DNA from: Schistocephalus solidus
Lineage: Eukaryota > Platyhelminthes > Cestoda > Diphyllobothriidea > Diphyllobothriidae
DNA: 64,000 nucleotides
Direction of reading: 5' to 3'
NCBI GenBank assembly: GCA_017591395.1
Contig: WEDG01001491.1
Location: 1-64,000, forward strand
The notes beneath the pieces are model-generated. The model was given only the letters and a program-made list of their open reading frames with translations, made no database searches and was not told the origin of the DNA. Each line of letters begins with the position of its first letter. Within the stretch, counting starts at the first letter, position 1. Positions 1 through 11,375 of this stretch are shown in pieces. Made by a program: the position numbers and the translations under genes.

Positions 1-1294
1 CCTTGTACATCTATGGAGGTAACCGTAGACTAACTTTGGATTCTGCGTTGCCTTTTTGCAGCAAAGTCTTCTCAAATTCTCTTCGCGTTTTAAGAATAAG
101 GCTTCGCATTTTGTTTTCTCTGTGTTTTATACTTATTAAAAAGGCGACTTTATTAGACTCGCAATATTTTCTCACAGCTTGTGCTTCCTGTTTATTTCCC
201 TTTTTAGTTGCTGTCTAGCCACCCAGGACGCTTGCTGTGATGGACACTCGTTAGTGGGCAGTGGTTGTCCATAAGTTGCAGAAGAACATTTCGGAAGCAC
301 TCCAATTCTTTGTTCACTGTGCTTGAAAACATTGAGGTCCAGTTGATGTCTGTTAAATCTGCTCGCATCTGAGGAAAGTTTCCTCGCCAAACTTTACGCC
401 GTTTTTTCCCCTATAGCGGGCGCAGCGGAGATAGGAGTAGTCCCACATAAGCACCACATGATCACTACGACCGAACGGAGGCATTAAAATAATCTCGTCA
501 ATGCTTTCAAATGTTTTCGTGAAAACCAGGTTGAGACAGTTAGCCCTTTGTCCTTCACGTGTTCTGGTGGGGAAAGGGACATGTTTTGTGAGGAGTGCCT
601 CCAAGGTCTTTTGCAGAAATACATAATCAAAAGTCGATTTCGGGCATGATTAGTGAACAGTACTCCAGTTAATTCCTGGTGCGTTGAAGTCACCCATAAT
701 CATGACATTAGGTCGACTGGAGAAATTTTCTAATTGTTCCAACAATTGGGTGTCCGCGACTTGGTCTATCATAGGTGGCCGATAGACAATGAGGACATCC
801 AGAAATGGAGAGCCAAGAGCCTTGATGTTCAACCATATGGCTTCCGTGCTGCACGCAAACTTGCTCGTCTTGTCAGACACTATTAACACGTCTTTCACAT
901 ACACAATTATTCCACCTACCTGTCGGTTTTCTCTGTCCCTCCGATATATTTGGTATCCAGACAATGTTATTTCGCTGTCTCGAATACTGCCCGACAACCA
1001 GGTTTCGGTTACTGCTATCACATCCGGAGATACTTCGGCAAGGCAAATTTTTAACTCATCAAGTTTTGATAAAAGGCTTTGTGCATTTGTATACAAGCAC
1101 TTCAATTTTGAGCCAACCAAATTTCCTGTTGCGTTTGTCAATTTTATGGTCCTAACTGCGTCAAGGTCGTATGTCTTTTCCGTTTCTTGATGATTTTCGG
1201 TAACTCTGGAGCTCTCCCCATGACTCGGAGAAAGGACCATCGGGAATTTAAGTGACCCTGTTGAAACTATATTTTCGCTACCTCGAGTCCCCAT
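1..1294 (-). mobile_element. CR1/Jockey-like LINE, 5' part (APE endonuclease), decayed
   Basis: The minus frame 1294-650 encodes an AP-like endonuclease of a non-LTR retrotransposon. Visible motifs are the N-terminal CLYTNAQSLLSKLDEL, the metal-binding ITETW-type block VIAVTETWLSG, the YRRDR..GGIIVYVK block and the GDFN motif MIMGDFNAPGINW. Family knowledge: this domain nicks target DNA to prime reverse transcription. Coding similarity continues below 650 in other frames (about 693-484 and 604-353) to the left window edge, so the copy has several frameshifts. The reverse transcriptase part would lie left of the window. The LINE tail at 1570-2740 cannot belong to this copy because its RT lies 5' of this endonuclease on the same strand. 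Nothing was recognised at 1295-1569. Confidence 0.85.
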
Positions 1295-1569
1295 GAACCC
1301 TGATGTCTCCTTATATCACCAGTCACTCAAAAGATGAAGTGATTCGGGTGTACACAGTCTAAAATGCTGCTGTTTCGTTGGATACTTACCATCATCAGAA
1401 TTCAATTCTGGATCCAAAGATGCTGAGTCCTCAAGTTCACTGACGCCTTTTCGATGGATATTGTTTTATGCCCCATAGTGATCAAGAACTAACCATATCG
1501 ACGTTTCATTATCTCGTTTTGAAATACTGTGGCCGTATTAGCCTACTCTACCACCTGATTTATTAAACA

Positions 1570-2740
1570 CTGCCTCCATTTTCTAGGTAGGAGTTTTTTT
1601 TCGCTGCCTATTTTCAATTTCACTATTAATTTCAAAACATCGCTTACTGTTGACATAACGGGACAATTTCTGCCTACATTACAATATAATTCAGTATATA
1701 TAAGAGAGATAGGCAGAGGTTTTGAGAACCCTATTTACATATAGAAGCTAGCAAGATAAGCAAATTTTACATGGTTATAGTCGTTTAAGTATATCGATCA
1801 TTGCTGTTGACTAAATATATGTCCATCAAGTAAAAATTCATCAAGTTTTCTTTTAAACATTTCAACGCTTTCAGCCTGAACAACCGAAGCTGGCAGTTTG
1901 TTCCATTCTTCAGTCACCCGTTGGGAAAATAAGTTGGCCCGCACATCAAGTTCAGCATGTTTTCTTTTCAGTTTGTTTTAGTGACCTCGGAGACTTGTCA
2001 TGTTTGCCAATTCAAAAAAGTCGGCCATCTGAAGAGCACAATCAACTCCCCTGACCAGTTTGAAGACTAAGATCATATCCCCTCTGTATTGCATGTAAGA
2101 GAAAGGAAAAAGTTTAAGTCTTTCTAGTCCGCCCTCATAGGGTAGGCATTCCAATCGGCTGACTTGTTTCTTTGCCCTCCGTTGAAATTTATCCAGCAGA
2201 GCGTCGTCCTGTTTCGCCCAAGGGCGCCCCGCCTGAACGCAATATTCCAACACCGGCCGGATAAATGTTTCAAACACGCGCCCAAAAAGCTCTTCGTCAA
2301 AATTACCGCGAGATCTCCTGATTGCACTTAAGATACACATAGCTATCTTTGAGATATTCACACAGTGCGACGATGGTTTAAGAGTGGGTGTTATCCATAT
2401 ACCCAAGTTCTTTAGAATATTTACCTCCTGGAGTTCGTGACCACTGATGAAGTTCTGGTATTCAAACCTAATGATCCTTCTGAAACTAGACCGCAGTGAG
2501 ATTATTTGGCATTTGTTAAGATTAAGGCTCAGCAGCCACTCATCACACCGAGTTTGCAAGCGAGCTAAGTTTTGGTGTAATTTCCACGCATCCTTCGGTT
2601 TTTCAATCGAGTTCCATAACTTCAGTTCGTCAGCGAACATTACCTTTTCGCATGTCGAATTGCTAGGCAGTTTAAATCCAAATGAGTACCCTGTTAATCT
2701 TCCTTGTACCTTCACAGCCAATTCTGCAGAAGGCCATAAT
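1570..2740 (-). mobile_element. CR1-like LINE, RT C-terminal part and 3' tail, truncated
   Basis: The minus frame 2721-1978 encodes the C-terminal half of a LINE reverse transcriptase. It has the catalytic box as FADELKLW, with the second Asp of FADD changed to Glu, followed by DEWLLSLNLNKC, LGIWI and RPVLEYCVQAGRPW, a typical CR1-like palm/thumb order. A single TAA at 1976-1978 interrupts the frame. Reading on gives RKHAELDVRANLFSQRV and TEEWNKLPASVVQAE, the usual CR1 C-terminus, to about 1815. The copy is 5'-truncated or rearranged at about 2668, where the large inverted repeat begins. The altered FADD box and the stop make it inactive. Confidence 0.85.
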
Positions 2741-4943
2741 CCTGAGTACTGAGATCGCCGAAAACTTTTTATTGTTCAGGGCATGTAGGAATAAATTTCT
2801 GTGAGTCCTGAAGACCGTGTCACAGGGAACCTTGCTTGTTTATGTGTCCCTCTAAACTAGCTGCTCCAGCCAGGCATAGAAATAAAAGTTCTGGGAGAAT
2901 TCAGGAGCAGTAAAAGTGAATAAAATAAAAGATGAAAACTGCAACCGTGGTCTCAGAAAATTATGCTGGAGAGCAAAGAACAAACCAGGATGATCCAATA
3001 CAAAAAGCTAACCATTGGCACTTTTATCAACCATTATTTTCAGCCGGACTACTTCGTAGCGAAACGGTTGAAACGCCGATGAATTATCTTGGAATTAAAA
3101 GCAACCTTGAAGGATGGTTAATACAGCCTGGCTATCTTCAAGGAGAATATTTTTCAAAATAATATGACGTTTAAGTTGATGCGGCTGGTTATACTTAAGA
3201 CGTTGGCAGCTACTCAGCTAACACAGAGACCATTGCGGAACGAGTCGACTAAAAGGACAGCAGAACCTTTTCGTTAACACCCAGCGTTTTGATTACCAAG
3301 TATATAAAAAATACCGAGGGACAGAACAATCCTGTGAGGCTCACGACGCATGAACGCAACCGGCTGACGCAAAATTGAGTGCTTCTATACAAATAACCAA
3401 AACCTTTTATTGAAACTTTCTGACTTAATAATTTGCTTGTCTGTGTTATCTACGGATTTGACAGCATTAACTGAAATCTGGCTGTCTGACAGTAATCGAG
3501 TTAGCGAAATAGAATTATCTGGATACTAAATGTATCAGAGGGGAGAGAAAATCGACAGTACTATGGAATGCTTTGTAAGTGAATGAAGTCTTAATAGTTT
3601 TCAAAATGACTACCAAGTTTGCGTGCAGCACGACAGTTTAATAGTTAGCCATCAAGGCTTTTGGCTCTCCGAGTCAGATGTGCTCACTGTCTCCCGGTCA
3701 CCTAGGGCAGACAGAATCACCGACGCCCATTTTTTGGAACAGTTGGGAAACGTTTTCAGTTGACCTAATGTCAGAATTATGGGTGACGTCAACGCTTGAG
3801 CAGCGTTCAATTGTCAGGCCGATAATCTCTTTTTGACTATTGCTTTCTATATAAATCATTAAAGACACTCCTTACACAACATGTCCTGATTCCTATCAGA
3901 ACACATGAGGGGTAAAGGATTGGACATGGATTTTACGCAAACAGTAGGCAGTATCGATGAGGTCATCTACATGCGTCCAGTTGGCCGCAGTGAGGATGTA
4001 GTGTTTATGCAGGACTACTCGTTATTCTGTGATTTGTCTACCGTAGATAAAATGGTGCATATTTTACGGTGAAATCGTAATCGGATCAGAGTAGATTTAA
4101 CCGAACTTGACTGAACCTGAATTTTTTTCGCGCAATGTGAGCGATTATTGGGATACGTCGGGGAATACTTTACTGTAGCTCATCAAAGATAACTGTGCCT
4201 CATGAGTGTCCATCAGAACAAACGACCTAATTGGCTAAAACGCAACTTGAAAAAAAGATTAACAGGAACCATTAGTTGCTTTGAAAATACTGAAAACCTA
4301 GACAATTTGAACCTTTTTTACAATTATAAAACACAGATGAACAAACCGAGTTGCATTAGTCCTTAAACGTGCCGAGAAGTCGAGAACAATTTTTTGTATA
4401 AAACAACATAGAATCCAAAATAACTCTCGGCTACTTTCACAGACGTTCATGTAATAGGCATATAATCCTGACGTTTGAAACTACCGCGGGCGTCAAAATT
4501 GCTGAAAATAAGGCTATAGTAGAGTACTTTTCTCATTTTCACAGTAAGTCTCCACAAGTGACTCAAGGTTACTTTTGCTCTCCGCAGAGGACCAGCCGAC
4601 ACCAAGCATTAATCGTATCCTTTTTTCGGAATTTCTATCTGGAGGGAAGTAGAGAGACTAAAGTTTCGAAATCTTCAGGACTGGATACGCTTCTCAGAAA
4701 CCTCACCAGTGAACTTGCTGTTCCACTTTCAGTTATCTTTTAAAGATTCTTGGACTCTGGAACACTTCTTATGCATACGAATCTGGCGTATATAACTTTA
4801 CGATACAAAGGCAGTGGCCGAGTGTCAGTGGGAAGTTCCTGACCCATCAACTAGACATTGATCCTTGGAGAGGTCATTGAGAGAATCATTAAGAGTGAAT
4901 GTGTGCAAAGCTATGAGACTCATCACAATGTGAACATGGATTC
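2668..4943 (+). repeat. Left arm of 2.27-kb inverted repeat
   Basis: Nearly identical, in reverse complement, to 6872-9143; the arms differ by scattered substitutions and small indels. The outer boundary is the shared GCAGTTTAAATCCA (2668 onward here, ending at 9143 in the other arm). The inner boundary is the shared GTGAACATGGATTC, ending at 4944 here. Content: an outer stub of minus-strand LINE RT coding, about 600 bp unassigned (including a 76-codon open frame at 2932-3162), then decayed plus-strand LINE endonuclease and RT sequence. Differences such as a single base in the ACTTCGTAGCG segment show the arms are distinct copies. Confidence 0.85.
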
Positions 4944-6330
4944 AATGAAATATTCTGCATGCAATATTTTCTGCAATCTCTCCAAAGCATCATCCGAGCT
5001 CTCGAGCATAAGCATGCAGTTCACATTGCATTCACTGACCTGGAAAAGTCCTTAGATATTGTGCCACACCAAAGACTGCTGTGCAAAGAAATTTTTAACA
5101 AAGGCAATGGAGACTGGAGTTGCCATTTCTGGTTATACAAAGTAAACAGGATAGGAATCAAAGGCAATTTCTTCAAATTAATCGGCAATTTTCATATGGT
5201 TCTGTGCCGGGCTGTGTGCATCGACCTAGAGAACTCAAGTTCTGCTGCGGTCAAGAACGTGTTTCCCCCGGGTTCAGTACTGGGTAAATGTTTTCCTAAG
5301 ACACACAGACGATTGTGCCAGGGGTTTATACTTTGAGGCAGATATTTTGACCGGTGACATTAAAATCTGAAGCGTACTGTGGAGACGTGCCCACGAAAGT
5401 AGACTACAGATCAATCTTTATCGATTAGAAGAGTGGTTGGTTCGTTGAATTCCACGGTTCAATGTCGATAAGTAGACAGCACTTCGCCTAAGCAACCTAG
5501 TTGCGTGTGCTAGCAGTAGAAGCACTTTTCTGAACGTTGCATCCTTGCACGAGGTGGTAGCTCAAAAGGACCTTAGAGTCTTGAGGAAAACTCCTCAAAC
5601 CCCCCTCATCGCTCGAGATTGGCGAATGGCTCAAGGTCTGTGTAGCATACCATCAGGAGAGCCTCCCTGGATTTTGATGACTGTTTTTTTCCCTAAGCTT
5701 TTTCAACATTTGTGAGTCCGCATTTGGTATACGCTATACAAGCTTTCGGATCATATATCGATCAAGCTCAGAATGGCTTCGAAAGCGCTCAGAGGAGAGC
5801 AACCAAAAAGGCCAAGAGATCAAAGCTCCTTCACATATGTAATCAACCTACCAAACTTTAATCTGTTTCCTTCGAGTATTAGGCAAATGCACGATGAGCT
5901 ACTTTGGGCGTTTTGAATTGTGAAGGGACTGGATTTTTGCCTGGCTTTTAAGGACTTTTTAAAATTTCTACTACGAACCAATCTCCGAGATCACCCATTA
6001 AAAGTGCGCGTTAAGCAGGCAAGGCTGGATGTGCGCAAGTTATCCCTTTAGAATGCAGTGGGTAAGAATGTCTGATTTTTATCCAAAAGATCGCGTGTTT
6101 TAGACTCAGTTGCGCAACAAACGGGGTTGGGTATGGCTGGTTAATTAGAGCTAATAAGCCCAAAATAACCTTTCCATTGTCATTGTCCTTTTTCAGTGAT
6201 GTGTTTTATGTTCTCGGTCCGTGTTGCTGTATCATGGAATGCCCTTCCCGCATATTGGATATTTCTGCCGATGTAAAGATTTAAAATAACCGTGTTCGAA
6301 TTCTTTCCCAAAATGAGATGGCGCAAAATG
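3380..6330 (+). mobile_element. Decayed plus-strand CR1-like LINE (endonuclease + RT)
   Basis: Plus-strand translation gives a degraded endonuclease around 3460-3790: WLSDSNRVSEIELSGY followed by a YQRGRENRQ-like block, matching the clearer copy at 650-1294 residue by residue, then a GDVNA remnant of GDFNA near 3781. RT fragments follow: SSGLDTLLRNLTSELAVPL (about 4674-4732), a VQSYETHHNVNM-like block (about 4905) and VPPGSVLG-like FPPGSVLG (about 5262-5285). The C-terminal CR1 part runs to about 6060 (LYRLEEWL at 5417, AVGKNV at 6055). Stops and frameshifts occur throughout. The element runs from the left inverted-repeat arm into the spacer, which shows the right arm is the duplicated one. 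No gene was seen in 6330-6871. Confidence 0.7.
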
Positions 6331-6871
6331 AATTTTAAATTAAACCTTGAGACTCACGCCTAAATATTCATATTCTATGGTCCTCTTTTGAATTATTTTA
6401 CATCGCAGATGGTTTCCCTATACACCGCACTCAATTTTATCCTAAAAAATATCGCGTACTCAAAGACCCATGCCTACTTCCCTCCATAAACTGAACTGAA
6501 AGAAGAACTCCAGCAATTCGCGAAGGAGGATTCTCAAACGCAAACAATAAAGGCTTATCTACCGATGCATCACATATGCAGAGATTTTTTATTTAAAACT
6601 TAAGGCGAATCTTATGAAACACCCACAGACACATGAAAACATAAACTGGATTTATATTTGTTTGAAAAACTCCGTTCATTCTTACAGAGAGGTACTGCTA
6701 CTTCATATGAAAGCTTAGCACATACATGCAGATAATGGTTGTATCTATTAATTGACATAGGTTATCTTTGATCCTTCATAATGACTACGCTTAGATCCCC
6801 TGTTACAAAAATATTCTAGTTCTATGTGAATATTTAGGCACTACTTTATAGTAACATTAGTATTTTAACTG

Positions 6872-9143
6872 GAATCCATGTTCACATTGTGATGAGTCTC
6901 TAGGCTTTGCACACATTCACTCTTAATGATTCTCTCAATGACCTTGCCAAGGATCAATGTCTAGTTGATGGGTCAGGAACTTCTCACTGACACTCGGCCA
7001 CTGCCTTTGTATCGTAAAGTTATATACGCCAGATTCGTATGCATAAGAAGTGTTCCAGAGTCCAAGAATCTTTAAAAGATTACTGATAGTGGAACAGCAA
7101 GTTCACTGGTGAGGTTTCTGAGAAGCGTATCCAGTCCTGAAGATTTTGAAACTTTAGTCTCTACTTCCCTCCAGATAGAAATTCCGAAAAAGGATACGAT
7201 TAATGCTTGGTGTCGGCTGGTCCTCTGCGGAGAGCAAAAGAAACCTTGAGTCACTTGTGGAGACTTACTGTGAAAATGAGAAAAGTACTCTACTATAGCC
7301 TTATTTTCAGCAATTTTGACGCCCGCGGTAGTTTCAAACGTCAGGATTATATGCCTATTACATGAACGTCTGTGAAAGTAGCCGAGAGTTATTTTGGATT
7401 CTATGTTGTTTTATACAAAAAATTGTTCTCGACTTCTCGGCACGTTTAAGGACTAATGCAACTCGGTTTGTTCATCTGTGTTTTATAATTGTAAAAAAGG
7501 TTCAAATTGTCTAGGTTTTCAGTATTTTCAAAGCAACTAATGGTTCCTGTTAATCTGTTTTTCAAGTTGCGTTTTAGCCAATTAGGTCGTTTGTTCTGAT
7601 GGACACTCATGAGGCACAGTTATCTTTGATGAGCTACAGTAAAGTATTCCCCGACACATCCCAATAATCGCTCACATTGCGCGAAAAAAATTCAGGTTCA
7701 GTCAAGTTCGGTTAAATCTACTCTGATCCGATTACAATTTCACCGTAAAATGTGCACCATTTTATCTACGGTAGACAAATCACAGAATAACGAGTAGTCC
7801 TGCATAAACACTACATCCTCACTGCGGCCAACTGGGCGCATGTAGATGACCTCATCGATACTGCCTACTGTTTGCGTAAAATCCATGTCCAATCCTTTAC
7901 CCCTCATGTGTTCTGATAGGAATCAGGACATGTTGTGTAAGGAGTGTCTTTAATGATTTATATAGAAAGCAATAGTCAAAAAGAGATTATCGGCCTGGCA
8001 ATTGAACGCTGCTCAAGCGTTGACGTCACCCATAATTCTGACATTAGGTCAACTGAAAACGTTTTCCAACTGTTCCAAAAATGGGCGTCGGTGATTCTGT
8101 CTGCCCTAGGGTGACCGGGAGACAGTGAGCACATCTGACTCGGAGAGCCAAAAGCCTTGATGGCTAACTATTAAACTGTCGTGCTGCACGCAAACTTGGT
8201 AGTCATTTTGAAAACTATTAAGACTTCATTCACTCACAAAGCATTCCATAGTACTGTCGATTTTCTCTCCCCTCTGATACATTTAGTATCCAGATAATTC
8301 TATTTCGCTAACTCGATTACTGTCAGACAGCCAGATTTCAGTTAATGCTGTCAAATCCGTAGATAACACAGACAAGCAAATTATTAAGTCAGAAAGTTTC
8401 AATAAAAGGTTTTGGTTATTTGTATAGAAGCACTCAATTTTGCGTCAGCCGGTTGCGTTCATGCGTCGTGAGCCTCACAGGATTGTTCTGTCCCTCGGTA
8501 TTTTTATATACTTGGTAATCAAAACGCTGGGTGTTAACGAATTAGTTCTACTGTCCTTTTAGTCGACTCGTTCCGCAATGGTCTCTGTGTTAGCTGAGTA
8601 GCTGCCAACGTCTTAAGTATAACCAGCTGCATCAACTTAAACGTCATATTATTTTGAAAAATATTCTCCTTGAAGATAGCCAGGCTGTATTTACCATCCT
8701 TCAAGGTTGCTTTTAATTCCAAGATAATTCATCGGCGTTTCAACCGTTTCGCTAAGAAGTAGTCCGGCTGAAAATAATGGTTGATAAAAGTGCCAATGCT
8801 TAGCTTTTTGTATTGGATCATCCTGGTTTGTTCTTTGCTCTCCAGCATAATTTTCTGAGACCACGGTTGCAGTTTTCATCTTTTATTTTATTCACTTTTA
8901 CTGATCCTGAATTCTCCCGGAACTTTTATTTCTATGCCTGGCTGGAGCAGCTAGTTTAGAGGGACACATAAACAAGCAAGGTTCCCTGTGACACGGTCTT
9001 CAGGACTCACAGAAATTTATTCCTACATGCCCTGAACAATAAAAAGTTTTCGGCGATCTCAGTACTCAGGATTATGGCCTTCTGCAGAATTGGCTGTGAA
9101 GGTACAAGGACGATTAACAGGGTACTCATTTGGATTTAAACTG
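6872..9143 (-). repeat. Right arm of 2.27-kb inverted repeat
   Basis: Reverse-complement copy of 2668-4943, separated from it by a 1928-bp spacer. It carries the same decayed LINE endonuclease and RT start, here on the minus strand (for example the frames at 7254-7072 and 8879-8691 repeat those at 4558-4743 and 2932-3162). The plus-strand LINE that continues through the spacer is not repeated on this side, so this arm looks like an inverted duplicate placed next to a different LINE copy beginning at 9144. The arms could form a cruciform or a long RNA hairpin if transcribed. Confidence 0.85.
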
Positions 9144-9365
9144 CATATCAATCTTAAACGGTTGGAGGAGTGGTTGAATCCTTGGCTTCTGCGGTTAAAC
9201 GTCGATAAGTGGAAAATATTTCGCTTAGGCAATCCAGCCGGATTCGCCAACAGCAGCAGTTACTTTCTTAACGGTACAATCTTGCAAGACATAGAAACTC
9301 AATGGGATCTCGGTGTGCTGAGTACGACCTCAATAAACCGTTGTCCCATTAATCGAGAGTAGTGA
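9090..9365 (+). mobile_element. CR1-like LINE RT fragment, plus strand (5' piece)
   Basis: A 90-codon plus frame encodes GRLTGYSFGFKL fused to KRLEEWLNPWLLRLNVDKW and FRLGNPAGFANSSSYFLNG. This is the RT region just after the FADD box, but about 30 residues including FADD are missing compared with the copy at 1978-2721. The missing stretch coincides with the end of the inverted-repeat arm at 9143. Coding similarity stops at about 9365 and resumes at about 10745. Confidence 0.7.
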
Positions 9366-10744
9366 ATAAATGAAATAAATATTAAATTGAATGTTTAAGG
9401 CCCACAGGGCACCATCATTATAAAATTAGTACCGTCGCATAAATAAATACAAACTGGATAAATGCTGCTCTTTGTGAATAACCATATGAACATCATGAAT
9501 TCGTACTATGGTAGGCTCATCCGATTCACAGCGATTATTTATTTTCAAACAAATAGTAAACAATCATCGGAATATATGGGGAACTAGGAAAGCAGCAGTG
9601 AAATAACTCCCACGGTTAAATCGGGAGCAGAGTACAGCGAGCCTCCAATTAAACTGCTTCCCTAAAGAATTAATAGAAAGAGGATATGTACGATGCAATG
9701 AGATAGGACTTTGATATTGATGACAACGTATGAGGGTTAGGAACGCACCTAGTCATTGAAGAGATACGATAACAGTCAGCTTCTGTTCACAACCATCAGG
9801 GAAGTAAGATAGGAGGAGCTCATCGTTGACAACAGGGTCGAAACGAAGAGGGAACAGTAGGGGTTACGGGATCATCACCGATATGCGACCTTGCTGACTG
9901 CATAGACCACCGATAGGGTGGCTCAGACCTCAGAACTCCCCACGATCATCAACAGACCGTGGAGACCATCCTCGGGGTTGCAAAAACGGAGGAACGCATC
10001 AGGGTTGTCAAAAGGTGGCGATGATGGTTGAAAAGAGAAGGGGACAAAAAAACGATTGCGAAAGATTGACTCCGCAGAAAAAAGGTTAGGTATTTAGAAA
10101 CCAATGTAACATCAAGGGAACCACCTCATATACCAGGAGGACCCTTTTCAGAATACAAAAGTTGCGAGTTTTGGAAGGAAACGGACAATACAGACTTTAT
10201 ATCTTCCGAAGTTTAACGTTTACGTAATTTGGTTTTGAAAACCGCTAATGTAGGCAACAACCTAATTTAGATTGGAAGACTGTTCTATTCGAAAGCCTAT
10301 TTGGAGGCAAAAAACGAGAACGGTTAGTTGTGGAGCTAAGGCATGGTGAAATGATCATGGAGGTATTACGAGTGGCATGAAGTCGATCTAACTGAGTGAG
10401 AGCGTTAATTCGTGGGTGATTGTGGCTAGAGTAAACGCGAAACATTAAGCAGAGACCGGCTTCTAGTCTTCTAATCCACAGAAATTTAATGTTCACTAAC
10501 AGATTCCTGTCGGTATAAGAGACACTGGATCCAGAAAGAGAAAGATTTCTTCGAGTAAAAACTAAACCTTTTCAATTTGACTGCATTCAGAGGCATCCAT
10601 CAGACAAAAAAGGGATTGCAGTATTCTAGAATGGGAAGAACAAACATGCGGTACAGACTTAAATTTATTTCCGGAAGGAAGAAATTATGTGATATAAAAC
10701 CAGATGGTTGTGCAGCCTGTGCAAACATTTGATATGCATGAGGC
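9366..10744. other. Unidentified 1.4-kb stretch splitting a LINE
   Basis: LINE similarity ends at about 9365 and resumes at about 10745 in the same orientation, so this interval interrupts it. It holds no recognisable domain. The longest frame is an 83-codon minus ORF at 10245-10496 with no family resemblance. It could be an insertion of an unknown non-autonomous element or highly diverged LINE sequence. I saw no clear terminal repeats or target duplication. Confidence 0.4.
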
Positions 10745-11375
10745 AATAGTGCTAGCTAATTCGTGTAACTTAGAAATCGCTCAATGTCTATGCTGCATGC
10801 CATCAGGAGACACTTTGTGAATTTTTATGTGTGTCTCTTCCGTTATATTTTCTGCACACTAGTGAGGCCGCATATGCTATACACTATACAAGCCTTGTGA
10901 CCCTGGACATATCAACACCAGAATGGTCTCGAAATAGTTCAAATGCGTGTCACAAAAATGGCTGAAAATCAAGCCTTCTCGTCATATGCATACCGTACAT
11001 GCGCGGGGACCTCCTACAGGCATTCCGCAATGTGAAGGGATTGGTTTGCCACGTGGCTTTTGAAAACCTTTTTAATATGCTACCATGACCAATCTCCGAA
11101 GTCACTGATTAAAACTGCACGTAAGGAAGGCCAGGCTGAATGTGCACAATGTCTCCTTCCCTGTCAGAATAGGTAATCCATGGAATGCCCTCCCTTCAGA
11201 AGTTGAAATGTCACAATAGCTGGAAAGCTTTAAACTGAACCTTCACAGATTTAGGCTCAGTAATGAGCTGGAGCGATGAGGAATTTAACTGAGCCCCAAT
11301 TTTCATATTTATGGTCCACGTAACTCTTTAAGCCCCATGGTTTTTATGTCCACCGCAATAAATTACAGATTACAA
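10745..11375 (+). mobile_element. CR1-like LINE 3' part, plus strand
   Basis: Nucleotide similarity to 5630-6060: the CATACCATCAGGAGA-type and CGCTATACAAGC-type segments recur at 10797-10812 and 10880-10892. Translation in broken frames gives the RT C-terminus. The tail runs to an A+T-rich 3' end before about 11375. It is probably the downstream half of the fragment at 9090-9365. Confidence 0.6.

Noticed and set aside
2932..3162. Small gene duplicated in the inverted repeat (76 and 62 codons)
   Set aside because: The two versions differ by a premature stop in the right arm and show no family similarity; more likely non-coding repeat sequence.
2668..9143. Inverted repeat as a sequencing hairpin artefact
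   Set aside because: A 1.9-kb unique spacer and distinct point differences between arms argue against a simple adapter-missed read, though long-read confirmation is still needed.
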